From: JACVRM01 sp963817375
GTDB lineage: Bacteria > Actinomycetota > Thermoleophilia > Gaiellales > Gaiellaceae
Assembly: GCA_963817375.1 (NCBI GenBank)
Contig: CAWFOB010000002.1
Coordinates: forward strand, 299,572-363,571
DNA: 64,000 nucleotides
Reading direction: 5' to 3'
In this document: positions 17,491-25,513 of the stretch, in pieces
Layout of the letters: each line of letters starts with the position of its first letter
Numbering within the stretch: the stretch's first letter is position 1
Notes under the pieces: model-generated
Database searches by the model: none
What the model was told of the DNA's origin: nothing
Seen by the model: only the letters and a program-made list of their open reading frames with translations
Made by a program: the position numbers and the translations under genes

Positions 17491-17527
17491 ACGACAGAGG
17501 GCCGGGATCATCCCGGCCCTCTGTCGT
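17491..17527. terminator. perfect 18-bp inverted repeat (likely terminator)
   Basis: Arms ACGACAGAGGGCCGGGAT (17491-17508) and its exact complement (17510-17527) flank a single centre base. It overlaps the stop of the alpha/beta hydrolase (stop at 17510-17508), and the C-terminal residues NDRGPG are encoded in one arm. Its position at the end of a minus-strand operon suggests termination, though there is no clear T-run. Confidence 0.65.
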
Positions 17528-18368
17528 TCAGCCACGCAGTCATCGCGCGCACGTACTCGGGCGCCGGCGTCCCTTCGGGCAGCTCGAGCGCATGGTCGGC
17601 GCCCTCGACGACGACGACCTCCGCGCCCGTGCCGCGCCAGGCCTCGATGCTCGGCTCGACGGGCGACCAGAAGTCCTCGGAGCCGTAGAAGAGGAGCGTC
17701 GGGCACCGCACCCGCGCGAAGACGGGCCGCGGGTCGAAGTCCATCTCCTCGATCCAGAGCCGGCGGCCCTCGTCGTCGAGCAGCGCGGGGGGCAGGAAGG
17801 CGAGCTCGAGCCACGGCTCGTCGAGCATGGCCCTGAGCGCCTGCTCGAGGCCGTCATCCGCGGGCTCGCCGTGCACCCAGCGCTCGAAGCGGCGGCGCAG
17901 CTCGAGCACGTGCGCGACGACGTCCTCGCCGTAGCCCGCGAGGCGGAGCTGCTCGCCGACGGCGTACATCATCTGCTCCGACGGCGTCACGCCGGTGGCC
18001 GCCAGGAGGACGAGGAACGCGACGCGATCCGACTGCACGGCGGCCAGCGGCCCGATCCACGCGCCCTGGCTGACGCCCCAGAACCCGGCACGCTCCGCGC
18101 CGACGGCGTCGAGCACCGCGAGCGCGTCGCCCGCCTGCACGTCGAACCGGCCGCGCGACGAGTCTCCCGTCGACGCTCCCTCGCCGCGGCGGTCGAACGT
18201 GACCACACCGATCCCGGCGGGCGGCAGGAGCCGGTGCAGGTGCTCGTAGTAGCCGCGCGTCCCCTCGCCTGCGCCGTGCAGGGCGATCACGATCGTGTCG
18301 CCCGCGGGCGAGTAGCTGCCGGCGAGCGTCACGCCGTCGTGCTCGACGCGCACGTTCTCGGGTGCCAT
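17508..18368 (-). CDS. alpha/beta hydrolase (dienelactone hydrolase/esterase-like)
   Basis: 286 residues. The oxyanion region is IALHGAGEGTRGYYEHLHRLL, the nucleophile elbow GVSQGAW (G-x-S-x-G), and the late acid and base appear in LLFYGSEDFWSPV and VEGADHALELP. This is a complete Ser-Asp-His set of the alpha/beta hydrolase fold. No signal peptide, so it is cytoplasmic. The substrate is unknown. The ATG overlaps the TGA of the upstream secreted protein by one base, so it is the second gene of the operon. Confidence 0.85.
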   Translation of the reverse strand: MAPENVRVEHDGVTLAGSYSPAGDTIVIALHGAGEGTRGYYEHLHRLLPPAGIGVVTFDRRGEGASTGDSSRGRFDVQAGDALAVLDAVGAERAGFWGVSQGAWIGPLAAVQSDRVAFLVLLAATGVTPSEQMMYAVGEQLRLAGYGEDVVAHVLELRRRFERWVHGEPADDGLEQALRAMLDEPWLELAFLPPALLDDEGRRLWIEEMDFDPRPVFARVRCPTLLFYGSEDFWSPVEPSIEAWRGTGAEVVVVEGADHALELPEGTPAPEYVRAMTAWLNDRGPG

Positions 18369-19564
18369 CACGAGAACGTCTCGAGCGGGCCTTCGTATGC
18401 GGCGGCGCCCTCCTTGCAGGCCTCGCGGGTCGCGACGAAGCGAAGCTCGTTGCAGCCGTTGTTCTTGAAGTCGCCGTTCGTGACCACGTTGAGCGTCATC
18501 CCCAGCCAGCGGTAGCAGGCGTGCTGCGCCCCGTGGAAGACGTTGGCGCACCGGCGGATCAGGTCCAGCTGCTCCGACTGCGGGCTCGCGTTCAGGTCGC
18601 CGACGCGTATGCCGCGCACGCAGTCGGCCGCGCCGGGCCGGTGCATCGCCACGCAGATGTCCATCTCGGCGAACGGGTCGTCGGCGGCGACGACGACCGA
18701 CGCGATCGTGCATCCGGCGCGCTGGGTGCCGTGCAGCCCACGGCACTCCCGGTAGACGTCGCCGGGCGTCCGGATCGCCCTCGCGGGGGGCCGCTCGAGC
18801 AGCGCCCGGTACCAGCAGCCGCGCACGAACCCGCCCGCCTCCCTGGCGCACAGCAGGCGCGGTGACGTGATCGGGTCGGACGGCTTCTTCGCCTGGTCGA
18901 GGCCCGCGACCGCGATCCAGTAGTCGTGGAACGCGCCGGCGGCGCAGTCCGCTGCGCTGTCCGGCCCGAGCAGGCGGCAGGCGTGCAGGGCGTACGGCAG
19001 CTGCTCCCCGTAGAGCCGCATGTACGCGTGGCCCTCGCCGTGCGTGCAGCTGTAGCGCTGGTAGCGGGTCTCCGCGCCGGCGCACGCCTTGACCGCCTCC
19101 TGCGGGCTGAGGCTGCCGAGCTGCGGCGCCAGGTCCATGAGCAGCCCGTGCCCGAAGCCCGCCGCGCAGTTGGCGCTGTTCGAGCGCGGCAGGTAGTCGA
19201 GCAGCTTCTCGAGGGTCAGGTGCACCGACGCCGCGTACCGGCGGCCGACCGAGTGCATGAGCACGTGGCAGTGCGCAGGCAGGTAGCCGGTCAGCGTCGA
19301 CACGTACTGGTCGATCTTCGGGATCTCGGTGGCCGAGTTGCGGCCCTTGACGAGCGAGAACAGCGCGTCGCTGAGGCACGTCGCATAGCGCGCCTCGCTG
19401 CGGTTCTGGAAGGCGTTGCAGTAGCCGAGCGCGCGGGCGTAGCGGACGTCCTTGCCGTAGCCGAAGCCGATGTTCTCGTCGCCGCGTCCGCCCTTCGCGA
19501 ATGCGCCCGACGTCGCGACGGCAAGCGCCGCCAGTGCTGTTGCCAGCACGAAAAGACCCCGCAT
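18368..19564 (-). CDS. secreted Cys/His-rich protein of unknown function
   Basis: 398 residues with a signal peptide (MRGLFVLATALAALAVATSGAFA). The mature protein has about 18-20 cysteines in a repeated pattern where a Cys is followed by a Gly and a His: CAAGFGHGLLMDL, CTHGEGHAYMRLY, CAAGAFHDYWIAV, preceded by AHCHVLMHSVGRR. The spacing suggests an internal repeat of a helical unit stabilised by disulfides, with clustered His that could bind metal or heme. There is no CXXCH. I do not recognise a named family. It begins 15 nt downstream of the zinc transporter genes on the same strand, so it may be co-expressed with them. Confidence 0.8.
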   Translation of the reverse strand: MRGLFVLATALAALAVATSGAFAKGGRGDENIGFGYGKDVRYARALGYCNAFQNRSEARYATCLSDALFSLVKGRNSATEIPKIDQYVSTLTGYLPAHCHVLMHSVGRRYAASVHLTLEKLLDYLPRSNSANCAAGFGHGLLMDLAPQLGSLSPQEAVKACAGAETRYQRYSCTHGEGHAYMRLYGEQLPYALHACRLLGPDSAADCAAGAFHDYWIAVAGLDQAKKPSDPITSPRLLCAREAGGFVRGCWYRALLERPPARAIRTPGDVYRECRGLHGTQRAGCTIASVVVAADDPFAEMDICVAMHRPGAADCVRGIRVGDLNASPQSEQLDLIRRCANVFHGAQHACYRWLGMTLNVVTNGDFKNNGCNELRFVATREACKEGAAAYEGPLETFS

Positions 19565-19578
19565 TTCGGTGATTCTGC

Positions 19579-20387
19579 CTACCCGGTTGTTAAGCGCGCG
19601 GAGAGCGTGGAGACAGCGGCCGCGAGGGCGAAGTGCCGGCCGCTATAAGCACGATCGCCCCGCCCGGTGCGAGGTCGCCGTAGTAGGAGACCGTCAGCCC
19701 GAGCGCGACCGAGCCGACGCCGATCGCCATCGCGAGCAGCAGCGCGGAAAGCAGGCTCCACGCGACCCGCGACGCGGCCGTGACCGGCAGCACCATGAGG
19801 GCCGCGATCAGTAACACGCCGACGACGCGCATCGAGACGGCGATCGTCACGCCGGCGAGCCCCGCGAGCAGCACGTTCAGCACGCCAACCGGGACACCTG
19901 ACACACGTGCCGCCTCCTCGTCGAGCGCGACCGCCACGAACGCGCGGTAGAGCACCGCAACCACCGCCAACCCGGCCACCCCCAGAACGGCCACGAGCAC
20001 GAGGTCGCTGCGCGTCACGGTCAGGATCGAGCCGAACAGAAAGGCGAAGAGGTTCGCGTTGAGCGCGCCGGCCGACGAGATCAGGACGACCCCGGCGGCG
20101 ATCCCCGTGTAGAAGACGAGCGCGAGCGCCTGGTCGGCCGCCGCGGGCCGCCGGGCCCTCAGCCACTCGATCGTGATCGCTCCGGCCACCGACGCGACGA
20201 GCGCGGTCGCCACCGGGTCGATGCCGACCAGGTAGCCGAACGCGACCCCGGCAAACGCGACGTGGCCGATGCCGTCGCCGATCAGGCTCAGCCGCCGTTG
20301 CACGAGGAAGAAGCCGACTGCGGGAGCGAGCAGGCCGACGATCGCCCCCGCCGCAAACGCGAGCCGCATGAACTCGAGCTCAAACAT
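19579..20387 (-). CDS. znuB: zinc/manganese ABC transporter permease, frame change near C-terminus
   Basis: About 268 residues after joining frames near 19640. Membrane segments and motifs match ABC-3 metal permeases: GFFLVQRRLSLIGDGIGHVAFAGVAFGYL, split over helices 2 and 3, EEAARVSGVPVGVLN and VSMRVVGVLLIAALMVLPVTAA. After GGAIVLIAAG the frame shifts and the expected end, FALAAAVSTLSARLTTG, is read in another frame. The ATG at 20387 overlaps the ATPase stop by 8 nt. It forms the channel for the ZnuA/ZnuC system encoded upstream. Confidence 0.87.
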
Positions 20388-21100
20388 GGGCGTGTGACGG
20401 GTCGTGCCAGGTGCCGGGTAAGGCGTCTGGACTGCCGTCGAAGACGATCGTCCCACGGACGAGCACGAGCCGGTCGACGAGTGGCTCGACGGCCCCGAAC
20501 TCGTGCGAGACGAAGAGGATCGTCACGCCTAGGTCGCGGTGCAGCTCGCCGAGGAGCCGCGCGAGCGACTCCTGCGCGTCCACGTCGACGCCGGCGGTCG
20601 GCTCGTCGAGGACGAGCAGCGCGGGGCCCGCGGCGAGCGCCTTCGCGACGAACGCCCGCTGCTGCTGACCGCCCGAGAGCCGCGAGACGAGTCGCCGCGC
20701 TTGCGCGGTCAGCCCTACGCGCTCGATCGAGTCCGCAACCCGCGCCCGGTCGTCCGCACTCGCGCGGCCCAGCACGCCGTGGCGCGCGACGGTGCCGGCG
20801 GCTGACGAGCTCACGCACGGTCACCGGCGCCTCGATGCCGATGCGGGCGCGCTGCGCGAGGTACCCGATCCGCGCCCGGTGCGTGGCGGCGTCCGCCGGC
20901 TCGCCGAACAGCCGGGCCGTCCCGCGCGTCGGGTGCTCGAGGCCGAGCGCGATGCGGAGCAGCGTTGTCTTGCCGCCGCCGTTCGGGCCGGCAATCGCAA
21001 CGAACTCGCCCGGCTGCACCGCCAGGTCGACGTCGCGGAGCACGAGCGGCCCGCCCGGGTAGGCGAACGAGACGCCGCGGAGCTCGAGGGCTAGCTGCAC
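20380..21100 (-). CDS. znuC: zinc/manganese ABC transporter ATP-binding protein, one frame change
   Basis: About 240 residues when joined at about 20805-20815. The first part has Walker A GPNGGGKTTLLRIALGL. The second, in another frame, has the ABC signature RLSGGQQQRAFVAKAL, Walker B LLVLDEPTAGVD and the H-loop FVSHEF. The break falls after VTVRELVS, where SAAGTVARHGVLGRAS continues. The GTG start at 21100 overlaps the ZnuA stop by 10 nt. All catalytic motifs survive, so the gene is probably functional and the break an indel. Confidence 0.88.
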
Positions 21101-21948
21101 CCGAGGGCCTTACGGAGCGTGGCGAGGTTCGCGCGCATGACGGTGAAATAATCGTCGCCGCGCGCCTGCTCGGCGCTGGTAAGGCCCTCGATCGGGTCGA
21201 GAATGGCGGTTTTCTTACCCGTCTCGCGTGCGACGGTGTCTGCGACGCGTGGCGACACGAGCGGCTCGGTGAAGACGGTGGTCGCGTCGCTGGAGCGAGC
21301 ATCGTCGATCGCCTTCTGCAACGCGCCGGGCGTCGGCTCGGCCTCCGGCACGAGCCCTTCGACTGCGACCTGGCGGAGGCCGTATCGCTTCGAGAGGTAG
21401 CCGAACGCCGCGTGGCTGGTGACGATCGCCTTGCGGGTGCAATGCGCGAGCCCGCGGCGGTACTCGCCGTCGAGCGTGTGCAGCTGGGCGACGAGCTTCT
21501 GCGCCTGGTCCGGCCGGCCGAGGGCCTTGCCGATCTGCTTGACGATCAGCGCGTAGCGAAGCGGGTCGAGCCAGACGTGCGGGTCGTTGTCCGCTGCGCG
21601 GCCGAGCCCGGGGGTGTCGAGGAGGCGGAGCACCTTGCTGCCCGAGCCGGCCGCTTGCTCGAGTTGGGGCTGGAAGCCCTCGCCCATCAGCAGCACGAGG
21701 TCGGCCGTTTTGACGTCCTTCACGTCCTGCGGCGTGACCTCGAGGTCGTGCGGCTCCGCGCCTGCAGGCGTGAGGTTCTTCACGTCAACGGTGGCGCCGC
21801 CGACCGTTTGCGCCGCGAAGGCAAGCGGATAGAAGGCCGCGACGACCTCCTTGCGGCCGGCGCCGGAGCCCGAGCTTCCGCAGGCGGCTAGCGAGCCGAT
21901 CAGTCCGATGAGAATGAGAACGGTTCTCGTTCGCAAGTTGGGTAGCAT
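21091..21948 (-). CDS. znuA: zinc/manganese ABC transporter substrate-binding lipoprotein
   Basis: 285 residues. A lipoprotein signal ends at the lipobox LAAC (MLPNLRTRTVLILIGLIGSLAAC). Cluster A-I metal-binding histidines are visible in PAGAEPHDLEVTP, DNDPHVWLDPLR and VTSHAAFGYLSKRYG, with the late acidic ligand in VFTEPLVSPR. The His-rich loop of some ZnuA proteins is absent. The start is 10 nt from the divergent Fur-family gene, and a Zur-like palindrome lies inside its 5' coding end. Zinc is favoured over manganese by that palindrome and neighbour, but not proven. Confidence 0.9.
   Translation of the reverse strand: MLPNLRTRTVLILIGLIGSLAACGSSGSGAGRKEVVAAFYPLAFAAQTVGGATVDVKNLTPAGAEPHDLEVTPQDVKDVKTADLVLLMGEGFQPQLEQAAGSGSKVLRLLDTPGLGRAADNDPHVWLDPLRYALIVKQIGKALGRPDQAQKLVAQLHTLDGEYRRGLAHCTRKAIVTSHAAFGYLSKRYGLRQVAVEGLVPEAEPTPGALQKAIDDARSSDATTVFTEPLVSPRVADTVARETGKKTAILDPIEGLTSAEQARGDDYFTVMRANLATLRKALGCS
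21916..21928. promoter_or_regulatory. Zur/Fur-type palindrome
   Basis: GAGAAC, G, GTTCTC is a perfect 13-nt palindrome, part of the wider AATGAGAAC..GTTCTCGTT match to actinobacterial Zur-type boxes. It lies 30-43 nt upstream of the Fur-family ATG and within codons 7-11 of znuA. It likely controls one or both divergent genes in response to metal. Confidence 0.65.
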
Positions 21949-21958
21949 AGACGGCGAG

Positions 21959-22366
21959 ATGGCGACTGCGCAACTCCTGACCGGCCTGGGCCTGCGTGCG
22001 ACGACGCAGCGCCTCGAGATCCTCGAGGAGCTCGCGGCGGAACCGAATGGCGCCACCGCCCAGGAGATCCACGACCGCCTGCGAGCGCGGGGCTCGCGCG
22101 TCGGCCTGGCCACCATTTACCGCACGCTCGCGGCGCTGTCCGACGGCGGTGCTGTCGACGTGCTCGCCCACCGCCCCGGCGAGGCCTGCTACCGCCTCTG
22201 CGGTAGCGGCCATCACCACCACCTGGTCTGCGAGCGCTGCAACCGCGTCGTCGAGCTCGACGAGTGCGACCTCGATCCGTGGCTGGCGCGGCTCGGCGAC
22301 GCGCACGGGTTCCAGGTGACGACGCACAGCGTCGAGGTCTCGGGCGTCTGCCCGGCCTGCGCGTAG
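21959..22366 (+). CDS. Fur family metal regulator (Zur-like)
   Basis: 135 residues from the ATG giving MATAQLLTGLGLRATTQRLEIL. The winged-helix region is ATAQEIHDRLRARGSRVGLATIYRTLAAL, split over recognition helices. Metal ligands are seen in GHHHHLVCERCNRVVELDEC and the C-terminal VCPAC, the two CxxC pairs that bind structural zinc. It sits head-to-head with the znuABC genes, which makes a Zur function most likely; Fur itself or a peroxide sensor is less likely. Translation may begin further upstream but the palindrome argues for this start. Confidence 0.87.
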   Translation: MATAQLLTGLGLRATTQRLEILEELAAEPNGATAQEIHDRLRARGSRVGLATIYRTLAALSDGGAVDVLAHRPGEACYRLCGSGHHHHLVCERCNRVVELDECDLDPWLARLGDAHGFQVTTHSVEVSGVCPACA

Positions 22367-22396
22367 GCCGTCCGCCCTCGCAGCCACGCTGCCCGT

Positions 22397-23577
22397 GTGT
22401 ACCGGTCGTTCACGGCCCAGCTCATGCTGGTTGCGCTCGGGATCCTCGTCGCCGTCACGGTCATCGGCGTCGTCCATCTCTGGCCGCACGGGTCACTGAA
22501 GTCCACCGGGCGGCAGTTCACGCAGCCGCATACGGTCCCGGCAGCCGTGACCGCGGTTGCGGCGACCAGCTGCGGCGCGCCCGGCGCGACGTCGTGCCGC
22601 CGCGTGACGGTCCGCATCGAGGGCGGCTCGGGGAAGGGGCAGAGCGCGGCGTTCGTGACCGGCCTCTCGCCGACCGACCCGAAGCTCGGCGTCGGCGACC
22701 GCGTCCGCATGTACCGCAACAACCTCCCGCCGGGAGCCAAGGCGTACGGCCGGCCGGTGAGCGCCTACTCGTTCGCCGACGTCGACCGCGGCCGGCCGAT
22801 GCTGTGGCTCACCGTTCTCTTCTGCGCGCTCGTACTGATCACCAGCCGGCTGCGCGGGCTCCGCGCGCTGATCGGGCTCGGGATCAGCCTCCTGATCGTG
22901 GTCGAGTTCGTCGTCCCGGCCATCCTCCACGGCGGCTCCCCGATCGGCGTCGCGCTTGTCGGCTCGTTCGCGGTCATGCTGACGACGATCCCGCTCGCGC
23001 ACGGCCTCGGCGCCAAGGCGATCGCGGCGACGCTCGGCACGGCCGCGGCGCTCCTGCTGACCGCAGCGCTGGCGCAGTTCTTCACCGAGGCGACGCACCT
23101 CAGCGGCGTCGGCTCCGACGAATCGGTCTTCCTCGGCGCGACGACTACCGCGCTCTCGCTCCAGGGCATCCTCCTCGCCGGCATCGTCATCGCCGCGCTC
23201 GGCGTCCTCGACGACCTGACCGTCAGCCAGTCGTCCACCGTGATGGCGCTCCGCCGCGCCAACCCCGCGCTCGGGTTCAAGGGACCTCGTCCGCGGCGCG
23301 ATCGACGTCGGCCACGACCACATCGCCGCCACGGTGAACACGCTCGTGCTCGCCTACGTCGGCGCCTCGCTGCCGGTGCTGCTCATCTTCAGCATCGGCG
23401 GCACGAACTTCGACCGATGCGGTCAACAACGAGGCGGTCGCGGAGCAGATCGTCGGCACCCTCGTCGGCTCGATCGGCCTCATCGCTGCCGTTCCGGTCA
23501 CGACGGTACTCGCCGCCTCGCTCGCGTCACACCTGCCGCGGCAGGCGCTCCGCGACGAGCACGCCCACGCGCACTAG
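22397..23577 (+). CDS. YibE/F-like membrane protein, two frame changes
   Basis: About 390 residues reconstructed. An N-terminal anchor (LMLVALGILVAVTVIGVVHLW) is followed by a small extracytoplasmic domain (VTVRIEGGSGKGQ, LGVGDRVRMYRNN) and about seven membrane helices. The family stretch is VLDDLTVSQSSTVMALRRANP. The frame breaks near 23280, where DLVRGAIDVGHDHIAATVNT continues in another frame, and again near 23410, where TDAVNNEAVAEQIVGTLVGS continues. The YibE/F family is widespread in Gram-positive bacteria and its function is poorly defined; transport has been suggested. The GTG start is 30 nt after the Fur-family gene. Confidence 0.82.
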
Positions 23578-24430
23578 GAGCGATTCAGCCCGGTGAACGG
23601 GTCGACGGCCGCGTCACGGACGCGAACCTCGAAGTGCACGTGCGGCCCGAAGGCATGGCCGCTCTGGCCGACCGCACCGATGACCTGGCCGGTCGTCACG
23701 CGGCGGCCGACGCGGGCGCGATCGCCTTCGACAGGTGCGCGTACATGGTCGTGACGCCGTCGCGATGCGTGATCGTCTCGACGATCCCCCAGCCGCCGGC
23801 CATCGGGCCGGCCCAGGTGACCCGGCCGGGCGCGGCCGCGTGCACCGGGGTGCCGACCGCCGCGGGGTAGTCGACGCCCGTGTGGAACGTGCTGCCGCGC
23901 GGTCCGAACCCGCTCCCGGGCGGCCCGTCGAGCGGCGGCTTCAGCGCGATCGGGCAGGTCGGCAGCGGCTGCTGCAGGGCCGCGATCACGGCGGGGCCGG
24001 CGACCTCGCTGACCGGGAGGCCGGCCCAGACGTCGAACTTCTCGAGCGCCCGCGTCACGTGCGAGCCGAAGGCGCCGTCGAACGTCGCCGAGGGGAAGCC
24101 GTGCCAGGCGAGCATGAACTGGATCGCGGCCGCGTCCCAACCACTTGCCCCTGCGGCGACGGCGCGGCTGCCCACCGGATGCGCGCCGTACGCGCCGAGC
24201 GCGCGACGAACTCGGGAGCCGGTCAGCCCCGCGGCGCCCGTCGCTGAGAGGCCCGGAAGCGCCCGCACAGCGGTGAGCGTGGACGGGCCGGCGTTGCCGT
24301 CGATCGTCCCGAAGTAGAGGCCGCGCTCTGAGAGGCCGACCTGCAGGGCGGCGACGTCCGGGTTGCCGGCGGCGGTGGCGGCCGGCGCCAGGACCAGCGC
24401 AACGAGCAGGGCGGCGAAAGCGGGGCGCAC
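23574..24430 (-). CDS. secreted M23 peptidase with two peptidoglycan-binding-like domains, one frame change
   Basis: About 285 residues reconstructed. Signal peptide MRPAFAALLVALVLAPAATAA. Two peptidoglycan-binding-like repeats follow (VAALQVGLSERGLYFGTIDG and AAAIQFMLAWHGFPSATFDG). The M23 zinc endopeptidase domain has the ligand set HTGVD, MYAHLS and, after a frame change near 23710, GPHVHFEVRV. The complete H..D, HxH pattern implies activity on peptide cross-links of the cell wall, or a scaffold that activates another hydrolase. The GTG start is at 24430. Its stop shares CTAG with the convergent YibE/F gene. Confidence 0.87.
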
Positions 24431-24465
24431 GACGCGGTGATCGGCCGCCCCGCCCGATCGAGCGA

Positions 24466-24479
24466 CCCTCGTCCGAGGG
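24466..24479. terminator. short hairpin between two minus-strand genes
   Basis: CCCTCG (24466-24471) and CGAGGG (24474-24479) pair to a compact hairpin in the 57-nt gap downstream of the sigma-factor partner gene. There is no T-run; it is a weak candidate terminator. Confidence 0.3.
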
Positions 24480-24487
24480 AGGAGCTG

Positions 24488-24988
24488 TTAGAAGCGGAGC
24501 GTTCCCCGCAGCGTCGTGCCGCCGGCGGTCACCGTGACGACGGGCCTTCCGGTGAGCAGCTCGAGCGCCGCCGCCGGCTTCAGCCGGAGCACGCCCCTCG
24601 GCTTCGCGCACGGCGCGCAGAGCATCCGCGTGCCGATTCGCACCGTCGTCACGGTGCCCGGCACGCGCACGCTCCAGCCGACGAGGAGCGGCCGCGTGTG
24701 CGTGAACGGAAGGCGCCGCCCTCCGTGCCTGGCGATCCAGAACCCGGGTGAGAACGCGGTGAACGTGCCGTGAGCGCCGCCAGGGCTCGAGAGCTCCGCC
24801 GTCAGCAACGGCCTGGGGTGGCCGCTGCGTAGGGTCGTGACCAGGCCGAGCGCCGGCCCTGCGACGACGAGTGCCGCGGCCACGGCCAGGGCGGCCCGGC
24901 CCAACGGAAGCCGCCGCCGGGCGCGCCGGACAACGTCGTCCCAGTCGCCGCCGTCTGCTTCGAACCGCCACTGCTCGAGCGTGCTCAT
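24488..24988 (-). CDS. single-span membrane protein, likely partner of the ECF sigma factor
   Basis: 166 residues. A short cytoplasmic N-terminus with acidic and arginine-rich stretches (DGGDWDDVVRRARRRLP) leads to one membrane helix (AALAVAAALVVAGPALGLV) and an external beta-rich domain with a CAPC pair. The ATG overlaps the sigma-factor stop (ATGA), so it is coupled to it. That arrangement and topology suggest an anti-sigma factor or co-regulator. The zinc-binding HxxxCxxC motif of classic ZAS anti-sigma factors is absent. Function by context only. Confidence 0.65.
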   Translation of the reverse strand: MSTLEQWRFEADGGDWDDVVRRARRRLPLGRAALAVAAALVVAGPALGLVTTLRSGHPRPLLTAELSSPGGAHGTFTAFSPGFWIARHGGRRLPFTHTRPLLVGWSVRVPGTVTTVRIGTRMLCAPCAKPRGVLRLKPAAALELLTGRPVVTVTAGGTTLRGTLRF

Positions 24989-25440
24989 GTGACCACCTCC
25001 AGGGTCTGGCGCAGGGTCGCCTGCGCGGCGTGGACGCTGGCGCGGGCGGTGCCGTCGGTGACGCCGAGGATCTCCCCGATCGCCCGGTAGTCCAGGTCGG
25101 CGTAGTAGCGCAGGAAGACGGCGATCCGCTGCCGTTCGGGGAGCGCGGCCACGGCGTCGCGCACCTCGTCGTGCGGCGCCGGCTCGGCGGCGTGCTGAAC
25201 GACAACGGGAGCCGGCCGCCGCCGGACGTGCGAGAGCGCCGCGTTCACGACCGTGCGCCAGAGCCACGCCTCGAGCGGGCCGTCGCCGCGGAAGCGCGAC
25301 CTGCGCCGCACGGCCGAGGCGAACGCCTCCTGTACGAGATCCGCGGCCACGTCACGGTCGCGAACGATCGCCGCAGCGACGCCGCGGTACCGGTGCACCG
25401 AGCTGCGGTATGCGGCTTCGATCTCGGCCAGCGTCGCCAT
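24985..25440 (-). CDS. ECF (sigma-70 family) RNA polymerase sigma factor
   Basis: 151 residues from the ATG at 25440 (MATLAEIEAAYRSSVHRYRG); an extension to 25488 is open but lacks support. Region 2 is AAAIVRDRDVAADLVQEAFASAVRR with the W-rich GPLEAWLWRTVVNAALSHVRRR at its end. Region 4 is LPERQRIAVFLRYYADLDYRAIGEILGVTDGTARASVHAAQATLRQ, divided between two helices. It would direct transcription of a small stress or envelope regulon. The coupled downstream membrane protein probably controls it. Confidence 0.9.
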   Translation of the reverse strand: MATLAEIEAAYRSSVHRYRGVAAAIVRDRDVAADLVQEAFASAVRRRSRFRGDGPLEAWLWRTVVNAALSHVRRRPAPVVVQHAAEPAPHDEVRDAVAALPERQRIAVFLRYYADLDYRAIGEILGVTDGTARASVHAAQATLRQTLEVVT

Positions 25441-25486
25441 CCACCTGTATTGACGCGCGTCGGCCACGTTTCGTGTAGTGCACAGC

Positions 25487-25508
25487 AAGTTTAGCCATGA
25501 CTAAACTT
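25487..25508. promoter_or_regulatory. mntR: MntR/DtxR-type operator
   Basis: AAGTTTAG (25487-25494) and CTAAACTT (25501-25508) form a perfect 8-bp inverted repeat with a 6-nt spacer, ending 5 nt before the regulator ATG. Its AT-rich arms stand out in this GC-rich DNA and match the TTTAG..CTAAA form of MntR/DtxR-type boxes. Confidence 0.75.
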
Positions 25509-25513
25509 GATGT

